From JALYNX01 sp963749415 (GTDB taxonomy: Bacteria > Actinomycetota > Acidimicrobiia > Spongiisociales > ZC4RG35): a DNA stretch of 64,000 bases. Positions 17,111 to 25,226 of the stretch are shown piece by piece. Where the stretch lies: assembly GCA_963749415.1 (NCBI GenBank), contig CAVVMG010000001.1, positions 2,294,001 to 2,358,000 of the forward strand. Direction: 5' to 3'. The notes under the pieces are model-generated. The model saw only the letters and a program-made list of their open reading frames with translations, was not told the DNA's origin and ran no database searches. Made by a program: the position numbers and the translations under genes. Within the stretch, counting starts at the first letter, position 1. Each line of letters begins with the position of its first letter.

Positions 17111-17704
17111 CTATCCACCGATCTCGATCTCCAGTTCAGGCTGTTCCGGCTCGCTCGGGTCGTAACACAGCCGACACCTGGCTTCGTAGGCACCCTGGGC
17201 TCCGAGCACGACCAGATCGTCGGAATGCACGATGCGCTGGGTGTACATGCCCGGGCCACCGCAGCGATGGCACACGGCGAGCATCTTGGTCACATACTCG
17301 GCCCGCGCGCAAAGGGTCGGTATCGGTTCGAACGGCCTCCGCAGATAGTCGGTGTCCAGGCCGGCGATGATCACCTGCTTGCCGGCGCGGGCCAGTTGTT
17401 CCACAACGTCGACGAGGTCATTGTCGAAGAACTGGCCCTCGTCGATGCCGATGACCTGAGTGCTGTCGACAACCGCCTTCAACAACTGGCTCGAGCTCTG
17501 CACGGGGATCGCATCGACCTTGAGACTGGAGTGAGATACCACTTCGTTGTCGGCATAGCGGACATCGAGACGAGGCTTGAAGGTCTGCACCGGGACCCTG
17601 GCAATCTGATAGCGGGTTACCCGCCGGATGAGCTCCTCGCTCTTCCCAGAGAACATCGGGCCGCAGATGACCTCCACCCACCCATCGTGCCCTCGGCGAT
17701 CCAT
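17111..17704 (-). CDS. tdk: Thymidine kinase (type II)
   Basis: 197 aa. Phosphorylates thymidine with ATP in nucleotide salvage. Walker A is CGPMFSGKSEELIRR, the Walker B/catalytic Glu region is VIGIDEGQFFD, and two zinc-binding Cys pairs are CHRC and CRLC. Standard length for the TK1-like family. It sits between rodA and rng; the start lies 10 nt from an octamer repeat array. Confidence 0.97.
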   Translation of the reverse strand: MDRRGHDGWVEVICGPMFSGKSEELIRRVTRYQIARVPVQTFKPRLDVRYADNEVVSHSSLKVDAIPVQSSSQLLKAVVDSTQVIGIDEGQFFDNDLVDVVEQLARAGKQVIIAGLDTDYLRRPFEPIPTLCARAEYVTKMLAVCHRCGGPGMYTQRIVHSDDLVVLGAQGAYEARCRLCYDPSEPEQPELEIEIGG

Positions 17705-17713
17705 GGGGCGGCA

Positions 17714-17747
17714 GCGTAAATGCGTATATGCGTATGTGCGTACATGC
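17714..17747. repeat. GCGTANNT octamer array
   Basis: Four tandem octamers: GCGTAAAT, GCGTATAT, GCGTATGT, GCGTACAT. It lies between the rodA stop and the tdk start and is related to the element at 15273-15302. Confidence 0.8.
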
Positions 17748-17772
17748 CGAGAATCAGCTGAGCTGATTCTCG
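17748..17772 (-). terminator. Perfect 12-bp inverted repeat spanning the rodA stop codon
   Basis: CGAGAATCAGCT and AGCTGATTCTCG flank one central base, so the transcript can fold into a near-perfect hairpin that contains the last rodA codons and its TGA. Likely a terminator or mRNA 3'-end stabiliser for the mre-rod operon. No T-run follows. Confidence 0.55.
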
Positions 17773-18905
17773 CCCGGCACTGGAGTGCGCAGCAGCCAGA
17801 TCGAATTGGCCACGCCGAGGCCGAGGGTCATCGCCATATAGAACGACCCTCCGGCGGAGAGAAAGGGAAGCGGGATCCCGGTCACCGGCATCACCCCGAT
17901 CGTCATGCCGACGTTCACGAAGACATGGAACACCACCATCGCTGCGATGCCGGCGGCGATCAGGGCCCCGAAACGGTCTCGGGCGTTGGCCGCGATCACC
18001 AGGAGCCGCCACACGATCACCGAGAAGGCGGCGATCACGAGGATGCCGCCGATGAACCCGAGTTGCTCTCCGACGGCGGTGAAGATGAAGTCGGTCTCCT
18101 GCTCGGGCACGTATTGGAAGTTGGTCTGGGTTCCCTGGAACAGGCCCCGCCCGATCAGTTGGCCAGATCCGACCGCCATCTTGGATTGGGCCAGGTTGTA
18201 GCCGATCCCCTGAGGGTCGATCGCCGGGTCGAACAGCACCCGAATCCGGTTCAACTGATATTGGTCCAGCCAGCCCTGCTGCCAGATCGCCACGGTGCCC
18301 AGAACCGTTGCCGTGAGTAGTGCGACCAATTGTCGCCAAGTGGCTCCGGCCACGAAGAGCATGGCGAACAGGATGAACAGGAAGACGAGAGCGGTGCCCA
18401 GGTCGGGCTCGAGATATACGAGGGCGGCGGGAATTGCCACCACCACCAACGCCTGGAAGATATGGCCCCAGCTCAGGTTGCGCCGACCTATCTCATCCCT
18501 GGTGTGCGGGGACAGGATGAAAGCAAGGAGCAGGATCACAGCAACCTTGGCGAACTCGGCGGGCTGCAGCTTGAAGAAGCCGAGTGGGATCCAGCGTTGA
18601 GCCCCATTCACGGGATCGAAGAGGAACACTGCGCCCAGCCCGATCAACACCGCCAATGACAGCCAGGGAATGATTCCCCGATACTCCCGGTAGTCGATGT
18701 TGGAGACGATCACATAGATGGTCAGGCCCGCAGCCACGAAGATCATTTGCCGCTCCATGCCGGCGTAGCCCGCACTCCGGGTCGCCGAGTAGATCATGAG
18801 AAGCCCGAAGCCGGAAAGGGCGAGCATGGTGCCGAAGAGGATGTGGTCGGAGCGGTTGTTGCGCCGATCCACCGCCACTTCGCGAAGGCGATTGAGAAGG
18901 GTCAT
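17754..18905 (-). CDS. rodA: Rod-shape determining glycosyltransferase RodA (SEDS)
   Basis: 383 aa from ATG 18905, which overlaps the mrdA stop by one base. SEDS-family polytopic membrane protein that polymerises lipid II during lateral wall growth with PBP2. About ten hydrophobic segments; family motifs include GAQRWIPLGFFKLQPAEFAK, LEPDLGTALV, and the C-terminal GVMPVTGIPLPFLSAGGS. The N-terminal extension of the open frame to 19073 is a shadow of mrdA. Confidence 0.96.
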   Translation of the reverse strand: MTLLNRLREVAVDRRNNRSDHILFGTMLALSGFGLLMIYSATRSAGYAGMERQMIFVAAGLTIYVIVSNIDYREYRGIIPWLSLAVLIGLGAVFLFDPVNGAQRWIPLGFFKLQPAEFAKVAVILLLAFILSPHTRDEIGRRNLSWGHIFQALVVVAIPAALVYLEPDLGTALVFLFILFAMLFVAGATWRQLVALLTATVLGTVAIWQQGWLDQYQLNRIRVLFDPAIDPQGIGYNLAQSKMAVGSGQLIGRGLFQGTQTNFQYVPEQETDFIFTAVGEQLGFIGGILVIAAFSVIVWRLLVIAANARDRFGALIAAGIAAMVVFHVFVNVGMTIGVMPVTGIPLPFLSAGGSFYMAMTLGLGVANSIWLLRTPVPGENQLS

Positions 18906-20872
18906 CAGTCGGCGGCATCTCCCGGGACGATCGGCGTCGGCTCGTTGCCCATCAGATACTGCATGATGTGACGGCCCACGGGGGCAGCCACCTGGCCGCC
19001 CGAGCCTCCTTCGTCGATCAGGATCACCACGATGTACTGGGGGTTGTCGATCGGGGCCACACCGACGAACCACGCATGGTTGTCACGATTCTTCGAGGTC
19101 TGCCCGGTGCCGGTTTTCCCGCCGATGTTCTCCAGCCCGGGCCCGAACTCGGAGAAGGCGGAGGCAGCGGTGCCCGAGGTCACCACATGGTTCAAGTCCT
19201 CGAGTAGTGAGGCCCGGGTCGCTGGGTCGATGTCCACGATGCGCACCGCACTGGACTGGGGCTCAGCCACCACTTCGCCGTTGGCGTCGATGATCTCCTT
19301 GACGACACGTGGCTCCATGATCTTCCCGCCATTGACCAGCGCCGCGAATGAAACGGCGACCTGGAGCGGTGTCGAGGTGAATGCACCCTGGCCGATCGCC
19401 ATGTCCATGAGGTCACCTCCGAGCCAGGGGCTGGCCAACTCGAGACGCCCCGGCTCCAGCAGAGGCGGCTGGTCGGGATTCTCGACTTGATAGGCGGCCC
19501 ACTCCTCGAACAACTCCCTGGTGGGCACTGTGCCCTCCGCCTCGGCCGTGAGGTCGATCCCGGTCTTCGACCCGTAGCCGAGGGACTTGGCCCAGTCCTG
19601 GAGGATGTTCTCCCGGGGCTGACCCTGATAGGCCCTCCAGGTTCCCAATGCCACTGACCACCAGTAGATGTTGCACGAATGCTCGAGCGCACCGTGGATG
19701 TCGAGCCACCCCAGGTTGCGCGGTGCGTACCAGTCCTTCTTGACCAGCTGCGAGCCGTCCTCGAGCTGAGAGACCTCGAGAGTCCCGTCGCAATGGACGA
19801 GCCCGTTGGGGGCATCCACACCCTCCAGGTCCTCGGGCAGCGGTAAGTCCTCTTCCTGTTTCACTGTGTAGGTGATGGCCTTGAAGGTCGAGGCCGGTGG
19901 GTAGAGGCCGCTGATTGCCAGATTGTTGAAAGCCTTACTCTCGGTCAGGCCCTGAAACGTGTCGGTGTCGATGCCGGCCACGAAGAGCTGGGGGTCGAAG
20001 TCAGGGAACGAGGCTAGGGCCATCACATCGAAGGTCTGGGCGTCGAGAACCACAGCAGCCGCCCGCTCGGTCACCCCGAACACGTCCTCACCATCGGCGC
20101 GCTCCTCGTCTTTCACTGCATTGGACAGAGCAACCCCCTCCTCCAGCGCGAGCTCGACCAGCTCTTGGAGCTCGAGGTCGAGGTTGAGGATGACGGAGTT
20201 GCCCTGCTCCGGCTCCTCCGGCGGTCGCTGGTCGATCACCTGGCCCCGGTTCACCTGATACTCGATGTTTCCGGAGACACCCTGCAGGTACTCGTCGTAT
20301 ACCCGTTCCACTCCCAGCTTGCCAATGCGCAGGTTGTGGTCGAGTTCGGGACGGGCGTCGAGGTCGGCCTGCTCCGGCAGTCCGAGGTGGCCGATCACAT
20401 GGGCCAGGGTGGGACCGGAGAGGTAGACCCGCTCCGGCACAAGGGCGATCTCCACGCCCGGCAGCTGGTCCAGGTTCTCGTTGATCATGTAGGCCGTCTC
20501 GTTGGTCACCGTCTTCACCTGAAACCGGCCATTGATCCCAGCCTCTTCATAGAGGAGGTCGAGCTCAGTGGGGTCGACGCCCGTGATCGAGGCCAGCCTT
20601 TGCACCAGGGCCTCCCTCTGGCTGGCGTCGACGAAGGTCCGATCGACCATCACCGCAGGCACCATCCGGCTCGTGGCGAGGAGGGTTCCGTTGCGGTCGT
20701 AGATGTCGCCTCGTGGCCCATACGAGGTTTTGCTGAGCCAGGTGAGCTCCTCTGCAGCCTGCGCAGTCTGCGGACCTTCCGCGACCTGGACGAACCAGAG
20801 GCGAAGGCCGAGGACCGACAGCATCACGATGAAGGCGGCGCCGAGAGTGGTGAGACGGAGGGCGAACTTCAT
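18905..20872 (-). CDS. mrdA: Penicillin-binding protein 2 (MrdA)
   Basis: 655 aa from ATG 20872, which overlaps mreD by 4 nt. Class B PBP: N-terminal membrane anchor (residues 5-30), dimerisation/pedestal domain, and transpeptidase domain. Active-site motifs are STFK (nucleophile Ser in YPPASTFKAITY), SxN as SCN (LEHSCNIYW) and KTG as KTGTG. It crosslinks side-wall peptidoglycan with RodA. Confidence 0.96.
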   Translation of the reverse strand: MKFALRLTTLGAAFIVMLSVLGLRLWFVQVAEGPQTAQAAEELTWLSKTSYGPRGDIYDRNGTLLATSRMVPAVMVDRTFVDASQREALVQRLASITGVDPTELDLLYEEAGINGRFQVKTVTNETAYMINENLDQLPGVEIALVPERVYLSGPTLAHVIGHLGLPEQADLDARPELDHNLRIGKLGVERVYDEYLQGVSGNIEYQVNRGQVIDQRPPEEPEQGNSVILNLDLELQELVELALEEGVALSNAVKDEERADGEDVFGVTERAAAVVLDAQTFDVMALASFPDFDPQLFVAGIDTDTFQGLTESKAFNNLAISGLYPPASTFKAITYTVKQEEDLPLPEDLEGVDAPNGLVHCDGTLEVSQLEDGSQLVKKDWYAPRNLGWLDIHGALEHSCNIYWWSVALGTWRAYQGQPRENILQDWAKSLGYGSKTGIDLTAEAEGTVPTRELFEEWAAYQVENPDQPPLLEPGRLELASPWLGGDLMDMAIGQGAFTSTPLQVAVSFAALVNGGKIMEPRVVKEIIDANGEVVAEPQSSAVRIVDIDPATRASLLEDLNHVVTSGTAASAFSEFGPGLENIGGKTGTGQTSKNRDNHAWFVGVAPIDNPQYIVVILIDEGGSGGQVAAPVGRHIMQYLMGNEPTPIVPGDAAD

Positions 20873-21375
20873 GGAAACCTGAAGGCGGTCTTGTCCCGGT
20901 CCACCCACCGGACGATGACCGGTGCCAGCAGGGCGGCGAGGGCGAGGTTCGCCAATGGGACCAGGATCACCCGGTTGAGGGACTCCTCACCCAGCAGGAT
21001 CGACTGTCCGAAGAGTGTGCCGACCAGGACCAGGAGCACCATCCCGATCAGGGTCAGCCCTCCTGCCCAGAGCGCGATTGCGAAGCGGCCGATCTCGGCA
21101 CGCTCCCTGGTGCGGATCGCCAGGTAGGCGATGGTCGTGAAAACGACGGCTCGCAGGCCGACCACCGATGGGCCGAGCAGATCGATGACCAGACCCGAGG
21201 TGAACGCCACCGCCAGGATCAATTCGGCGCGGATCCGGGTCAGCGCCAGGATGATCACGAGGAGCAGGACGAGGTCGGGGGTCACCAATTGGAATCGTCC
21301 GAGGAGCGTCGTCTGTGCCACCACCGCGACCATGAGCAGGGCGACCACGATGAGGCCGGTACGTCCCCTCATCAC
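20869..21375 (-). CDS. mreD: Rod shape-determining protein MreD
   Basis: 168 aa integral membrane protein with five to six hydrophobic segments (for example LIVVALLMVAVVAQTTLLG and the central GLVIDLLGPSVVGLRA). Links the MreB filaments to wall synthesis enzymes. Start is GTG 21375 or the adjacent ATG 21372; both overlap the mreC stop. Confidence 0.92.
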   Translation of the reverse strand: MMRGRTGLIVVALLMVAVVAQTTLLGRFQLVTPDLVLLLVIILALTRIRAELILAVAFTSGLVIDLLGPSVVGLRAVVFTTIAYLAIRTRERAEIGRFAIALWAGGLTLIGMVLLVLVGTLFGQSILLGEESLNRVILVPLANLALAALLAPVIVRWVDRDKTAFRFP

Positions 21376-22283
21376 CCATCATCCCCCGCAGGGACCGTGG
21401 TCGTGGGAGCAACGGTGGTCGTGGTCGTGTTGTCGATAACGACGGCGTCATCGGTGACCGCGGTCACCGGGTCGGGGGGCCAGGCGAGGATGACAACGAT
21501 GCGAAGGGTGTCGGTGTTCACGAAGGGCTCGACTTCGACACTCAGTGAGTTCGATTCCGGTGAGGCGTCAGCCGTCACTCTGCCCACCGGCAACCCGGCC
21601 GGATATGCCCCGCTGCCTGCAGAAGTGACGACCCGCGCCCCATCGAGAACGGGCTCCCTGGCGTCACCGATCAGAAGCCGCATCTCCGAGGTGTTCACCT
21701 GAGGGGTGAGCGTCCCGGTCTGAGTGTCGACCAGAACCGTGAGCCCATTGCGACCTGCCGTGATCGGGATGATCGTCGCCGACCCGGAGGTCACCGTCTT
21801 CACCGTCCCCACCACGTAGCCGTTGGTGTCGATCACGGGTTGGCCGGTCAATACCCCGTCGCTGCTCCCCTTGTCCACGATGAAGGCGGCATCGACCTTC
21901 CCGATGACACTGGCAACAGTCTGACCCAGCTCCGGATCGACACTGTCCAGCCCGTAGAGCTGCTCCAACAGCGCAAGAAGGGCGAGGTCGTCCTGGATGG
22001 CAACCCGATCTGCCTGGGCCTCGGCCAGCTCGGCGCGCAGTTCGACGTTCTGCTCGCGGAGCGAGGCGACATTGGTCAGGCTCTCGAACATGTCTGCGAT
22101 CGGGTTCACCGCAAGCGATGCCGCCTTTTGCATTGGCGCCACGAGCGACTGGGTACCGGTGCGCAGGACCTCCACCACTCCCCTGCCCTCCACCCGCACA
22201 TCGAAGGTCATCAAGAGGACGCCTATGACGAGCAAAGTGATGAAGGTGGGGAGCGCCCGATCGGACGTGTCCCGGTTCAGCAT
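21372..22283 (-). CDS. mreC: Rod shape-determining protein MreC
   Basis: 303 aa. One N-terminal transmembrane helix (ALPTFITLLVIGVLLMTF), a coiled-coil segment (SLREQNVELRAELAEAQADR), then the MreC beta domains (VDKGSSDGVLTGQPVID; VTSAGSGAYPAGLPVG). The C-terminal tail is Thr-rich (NTTTTTVAPTTTVPAG), typical of surface-exposed linkers in this organism. Confidence 0.95.
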   Translation of the reverse strand: MLNRDTSDRALPTFITLLVIGVLLMTFDVRVEGRGVVEVLRTGTQSLVAPMQKAASLAVNPIADMFESLTNVASLREQNVELRAELAEAQADRVAIQDDLALLALLEQLYGLDSVDPELGQTVASVIGKVDAAFIVDKGSSDGVLTGQPVIDTNGYVVGTVKTVTSGSATIIPITAGRNGLTVLVDTQTGTLTPQVNTSEMRLLIGDAREPVLDGARVVTSAGSGAYPAGLPVGRVTADASPESNSLSVEVEPFVNTDTLRIVVILAWPPDPVTAVTDDAVVIDNTTTTTVAPTTTVPAGDDG

Positions 22284-22304
22284 GTGGAGAGACGGGTCAC
22301 GGGT

Positions 22305-23336
22305 TCATGGCCGGGACGAGGACACGAGAACGTTCTGCAACGTGTCGAATTCCTCCAGGCACTTCCCCGATCCGATCACCACCGACTGCAGCGGGTGCGC
22401 CACAGTGACGATGGGCATCCCCGTCTCATGGGCCAGACGATGGTCCAGACCCACCAAAAGGGCCCCTCCACCCGTTATCACGATTCCCCGCTCAACCACA
22501 TCGGCTGCGAGCTCGGGCGGGGTCTTGTCGAGTGTGAACTTGACGGCGTCCACGATCGCCTGGGTCGGCTCCTCGATGGCCTCCCTGATCTCGGGGCTGG
22601 AGAGCAGGATGGTCTTGGGAAGGCCGGTCACCAGGTCGCGGCCCCGGACCTCGGCCGATGGCTCGTCGGCGTAGGGCCAAGCCGATCCGACCGCGAGCTT
22701 GAGCTGTTCGGCTGTGCGCTCACCGATCAAGACGTTGTATTCCTTCTTGACCCAATCGATGATCGCCGTGTCCAACTCATCCCCACCGACCCGGATCGAA
22801 CGAGAAACCACGATCCCCCCGAGGGAGATGACAGCAACCTCGGTGGTCCCGCCACCGACATCGACCACCATCGATCCTGCAGGCTCACCGATCGGCAGCC
22901 CCGAGCCAATCGCGGCCGCCATCGGCTCCTCGATGGTGTAGGCCCGCCTCGCACCGGCGTGATAGGCCGCCTCTTCGACGGCTCGCCTCTCCACGGGTGT
23001 GATCCCCGATGGGACGCAGATCACTATCCGGGGACGTGCCCACTTGCGCCTGTGGACCTTCTGGATGAAGTAGCGCAACATCTTCTCGGTGATGTCGAAG
23101 TCGGCGATCACACCGTCGCGGAGCGGGCGGATGGCGGTGATGTGGGCCGGGGTGCGCCCGATCATCCGCTTCGCCTCCATGCCTACAGCCAGAGCTCGCC
23201 CGTTCTGGGCGTTGATCGCCACCACGGACGGCTCGTTGAGCACGATTCCTTGACCCCGCACATAGACGAGGGTATTGGCAGTTCCCAGGTCGATCGCCAT
23301 GTCCTGGCCTGCGAAAGAGAGAAGGGTTTCTGCCAC
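22305..23336 (-). CDS. mreB: Rod shape-determining protein MreB
   Basis: 343 aa bacterial actin. Phosphate 1 loop MAIDLGTANTLVYV, phosphate 2 SMVVDVGGGTTEVAVISLGG, adenosine motif GIVITGGGALLVGLD. Forms membrane-bound filaments that orient RodA/PBP2. Promoter-proximal gene of the mreBCD-mrdA-rodA operon, 95 nt downstream of ndk. Confidence 0.98.
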   Translation of the reverse strand: MAETLLSFAGQDMAIDLGTANTLVYVRGQGIVLNEPSVVAINAQNGRALAVGMEAKRMIGRTPAHITAIRPLRDGVIADFDITEKMLRYFIQKVHRRKWARPRIVICVPSGITPVERRAVEEAAYHAGARRAYTIEEPMAAAIGSGLPIGEPAGSMVVDVGGGTTEVAVISLGGIVVSRSIRVGGDELDTAIIDWVKKEYNVLIGERTAEQLKLAVGSAWPYADEPSAEVRGRDLVTGLPKTILLSSPEIREAIEEPTQAIVDAVKFTLDKTPPELAADVVERGIVITGGGALLVGLDHRLAHETGMPIVTVAHPLQSVVIGSGKCLEEFDTLQNVLVSSSRP

Positions 23337-23431
23337 CGCTGGAGACTCCGCTTGCGAATTCGGAAGTGTAGGTGTGGCCGTGGCGTTGTGCCAGAGACGG
23401 AGCCTCCGGCCCCGCGTGCGGAGCCGAGCCG

Positions 23432-23842
23432 TCAGTCGGAGCCGAAGAAGATCCCCAATTCACGAGCTGCGCTCTCCGGCCCATCGGAGCCGTGCACGAG
23501 GTTATGAGTCACCGTCAGGCCGAAATCGCCGCGGATCGTTCCGGGGGCCGCCTGCTTGGGGTCGGTCGCACCCATCACCGTCCTCGCCACCGAGATCGCC
23601 GACTCCCCGGACCATTCCATTGCGACCACGGGCCCGGATGTGATGAACTCCAGCAACTCGGGAAAGAAGTTCTTCTCGACATGCTCCGCGTAGTGGTGGC
23701 GGGCCACCGACTCGTCGATCTGGAGACCGCGGATCTTCTCGAGAGCCAGGCCCTTTCGCTCGAATCGGGAGACGATCTCTCCGACCAGGCCGCGGGCGAC
23801 CCCATCGGGCTTGATCATGATGAAAGTGCGCTCATCAGCCAT
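23432..23842 (-). CDS. ndk: Nucleoside diphosphate kinase
   Basis: 136 aa. Transfers the gamma phosphate among nucleoside triphosphates through phospho-His117 in the signature NLVHGSDGPESA. N-terminus ERTFIMIKPDGVARGLVG is canonical. Located between folC and mreB, as in many actinobacteria. Confidence 0.98.
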   Translation of the reverse strand: MADERTFIMIKPDGVARGLVGEIVSRFERKGLALEKIRGLQIDESVARHHYAEHVEKNFFPELLEFITSGPVVAMEWSGESAISVARTVMGATDPKQAAPGTIRGDFGLTVTHNLVHGSDGPESAARELGIFFGSD

Positions 23843-23881
23843 CGCCGGCTGAGGCTATCCGCGGCGGGCGCTACAGGGAAG

Positions 23882-25168
23882 TCAGGGCACCACCAGGTCC
23901 CGGACCTCACCGACCAGATACAGCGATCCCGTTGCCAGCACCGCACCATCCCGGCCGGCTTCGAGTTTCGCCATGTCGAGGGCATCGTCCACGCTGTGCG
24001 CCTCGAGGACAGGAACCTCGACCAATCCGGCTACCCGGCGAGCAAGCTCGGGCGGAGGGACGGCGCGGCCCGAGTCGGGGGCAGTGACCACGAACCCGAC
24101 TGCGATCTCGCTCAGCCGCTCGATCATTGCTTCCACGTTCTTGTCGCCCATGACCCCGAAGACGATGTGCCATCCGGTCGTAGGAAATTCCTCGAGCAGG
24201 GAATCGACGAGAACTCCTATTCCTTCGACGTTGTGAGCCCCGTCGACCATCAGCAGGGGCTCGGTGCCGAGAGGCTCCATTCGTCCAGGGATGGTCACCG
24301 CGGCCGCGGCATCCGAGACGGCCTCCCCATCCAGCTTCCTCCCGACCAGAGCTTCCGCGCTTGCGATCGCGTTCGCCAGATTGACCAGCTGATGGCGACC
24401 GTGCAGGGGTAAGAAGACCTCCTCGTAGGTCTCCTCCGCGCCTTCGATCGTGGTCAGCCATCCACCCACACTGCGCTCCGCACCCAGCACCGTGAAGTCC
24501 CTGCCGTATCGCCTGTGGTGGATACCGAGCTCACGGGCCTTGTCGTCGGCGACCTGTGCGGCGGCATCGGGAAGGGGCCCTGTGATCAAGATCGAGTTCG
24601 GGCCGGCAATGGCCAGCTTCTCCGCGGCGATGGAGGCGAGATCCTCCCCGAGATACTCGGTGTGATCGATGGAGATGCTGGTTACGACGCACACCTCGGC
24701 ATCGACCACATTCGTCGCGTCCAAGCGTCCACCAAGGCCGACCTCGATCACCGCGGCGTTGACCGCCTGGTCGGAGAAGAAGGCGAATGCGGCGGCGGTG
24801 GTCAGCTCGAAATACGTGCTCGGGTCTTCACCGCGGTCCTCGCGGAGCATGGCGAACGCGGCCACATCCGACACCGCGAGTGCGAACTCCTCTTCGGTGG
24901 CGACCCTCCCGTTGGCCGCCAGCCGCTCCTCCACCCGTTGCAGGTGAGGCGAGATGTAGGTCCCGGTGGCCAGCCCGTGGGCGACAAGGATGAGGGTTGC
25001 GATCCGCGAGGTCGACGTCTTCCCGTTGGTGCCCGCGACGTGGACGATCGGGTATCCCTCATGAGGATCACCCATGTCCTCGAGGAGAGCCTCGATGCGT
25101 TGTAGGCCTGGTTTTACCCCGAGTGCGACGTGTCGGTCGAGGTAGGCGACAGCTTGGCGGTAGTCCAT
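23882..25168 (-). CDS. folC: Folylpolyglutamate synthase / dihydrofolate synthase
   Basis: 428 aa Mur-ligase family enzyme. ATP loop VHVAGTNGKTSTSRI, the family segment AVIEVGLGGRLDATNVV, SIDHTEYLG, and C-terminal LLMVDGAHNVEGI. Adds glutamate to folates. The ATG lies 6 nt from an 11-bp GC hairpin, and no clear Shine-Dalgarno is visible outside that hairpin. Confidence 0.96.
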   Translation of the reverse strand: MDYRQAVAYLDRHVALGVKPGLQRIEALLEDMGDPHEGYPIVHVAGTNGKTSTSRIATLILVAHGLATGTYISPHLQRVEERLAANGRVATEEEFALAVSDVAAFAMLREDRGEDPSTYFELTTAAAFAFFSDQAVNAAVIEVGLGGRLDATNVVDAEVCVVTSISIDHTEYLGEDLASIAAEKLAIAGPNSILITGPLPDAAAQVADDKARELGIHHRRYGRDFTVLGAERSVGGWLTTIEGAEETYEEVFLPLHGRHQLVNLANAIASAEALVGRKLDGEAVSDAAAAVTIPGRMEPLGTEPLLMVDGAHNVEGIGVLVDSLLEEFPTTGWHIVFGVMGDKNVEAMIERLSEIAVGFVVTAPDSGRAVPPPELARRVAGLVEVPVLEAHSVDDALDMAKLEAGRDGAVLATGSLYLVGEVRDLVVP

Positions 25169-25174
25169 GGGTGG

Positions 25175-25202
25175 GGCCCCGGGAGGTTAATCCCGGGGCC
25201 CC
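25175..25202 (-). terminator. GC-rich 11-bp hairpin between LPXTG gene A and folC
   Basis: GGGCCCCGGGA and TCCCGGGGCCC surround a 6-nt loop. It lies 24 nt beyond the stop of the surface-protein gene and only 6 nt before the folC ATG, so it could terminate the first transcript and also hide the folC ribosome binding region. No T-run. Confidence 0.6.
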
Positions 25203-25226
25203 TGGCCTCTGGAAGGCTGGGGCGAT

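Noticed and set aside
21840..23507. 555-codon plus-strand open frame
   Set aside because: Antisense to mreC and mreB, whose products are unmistakable.
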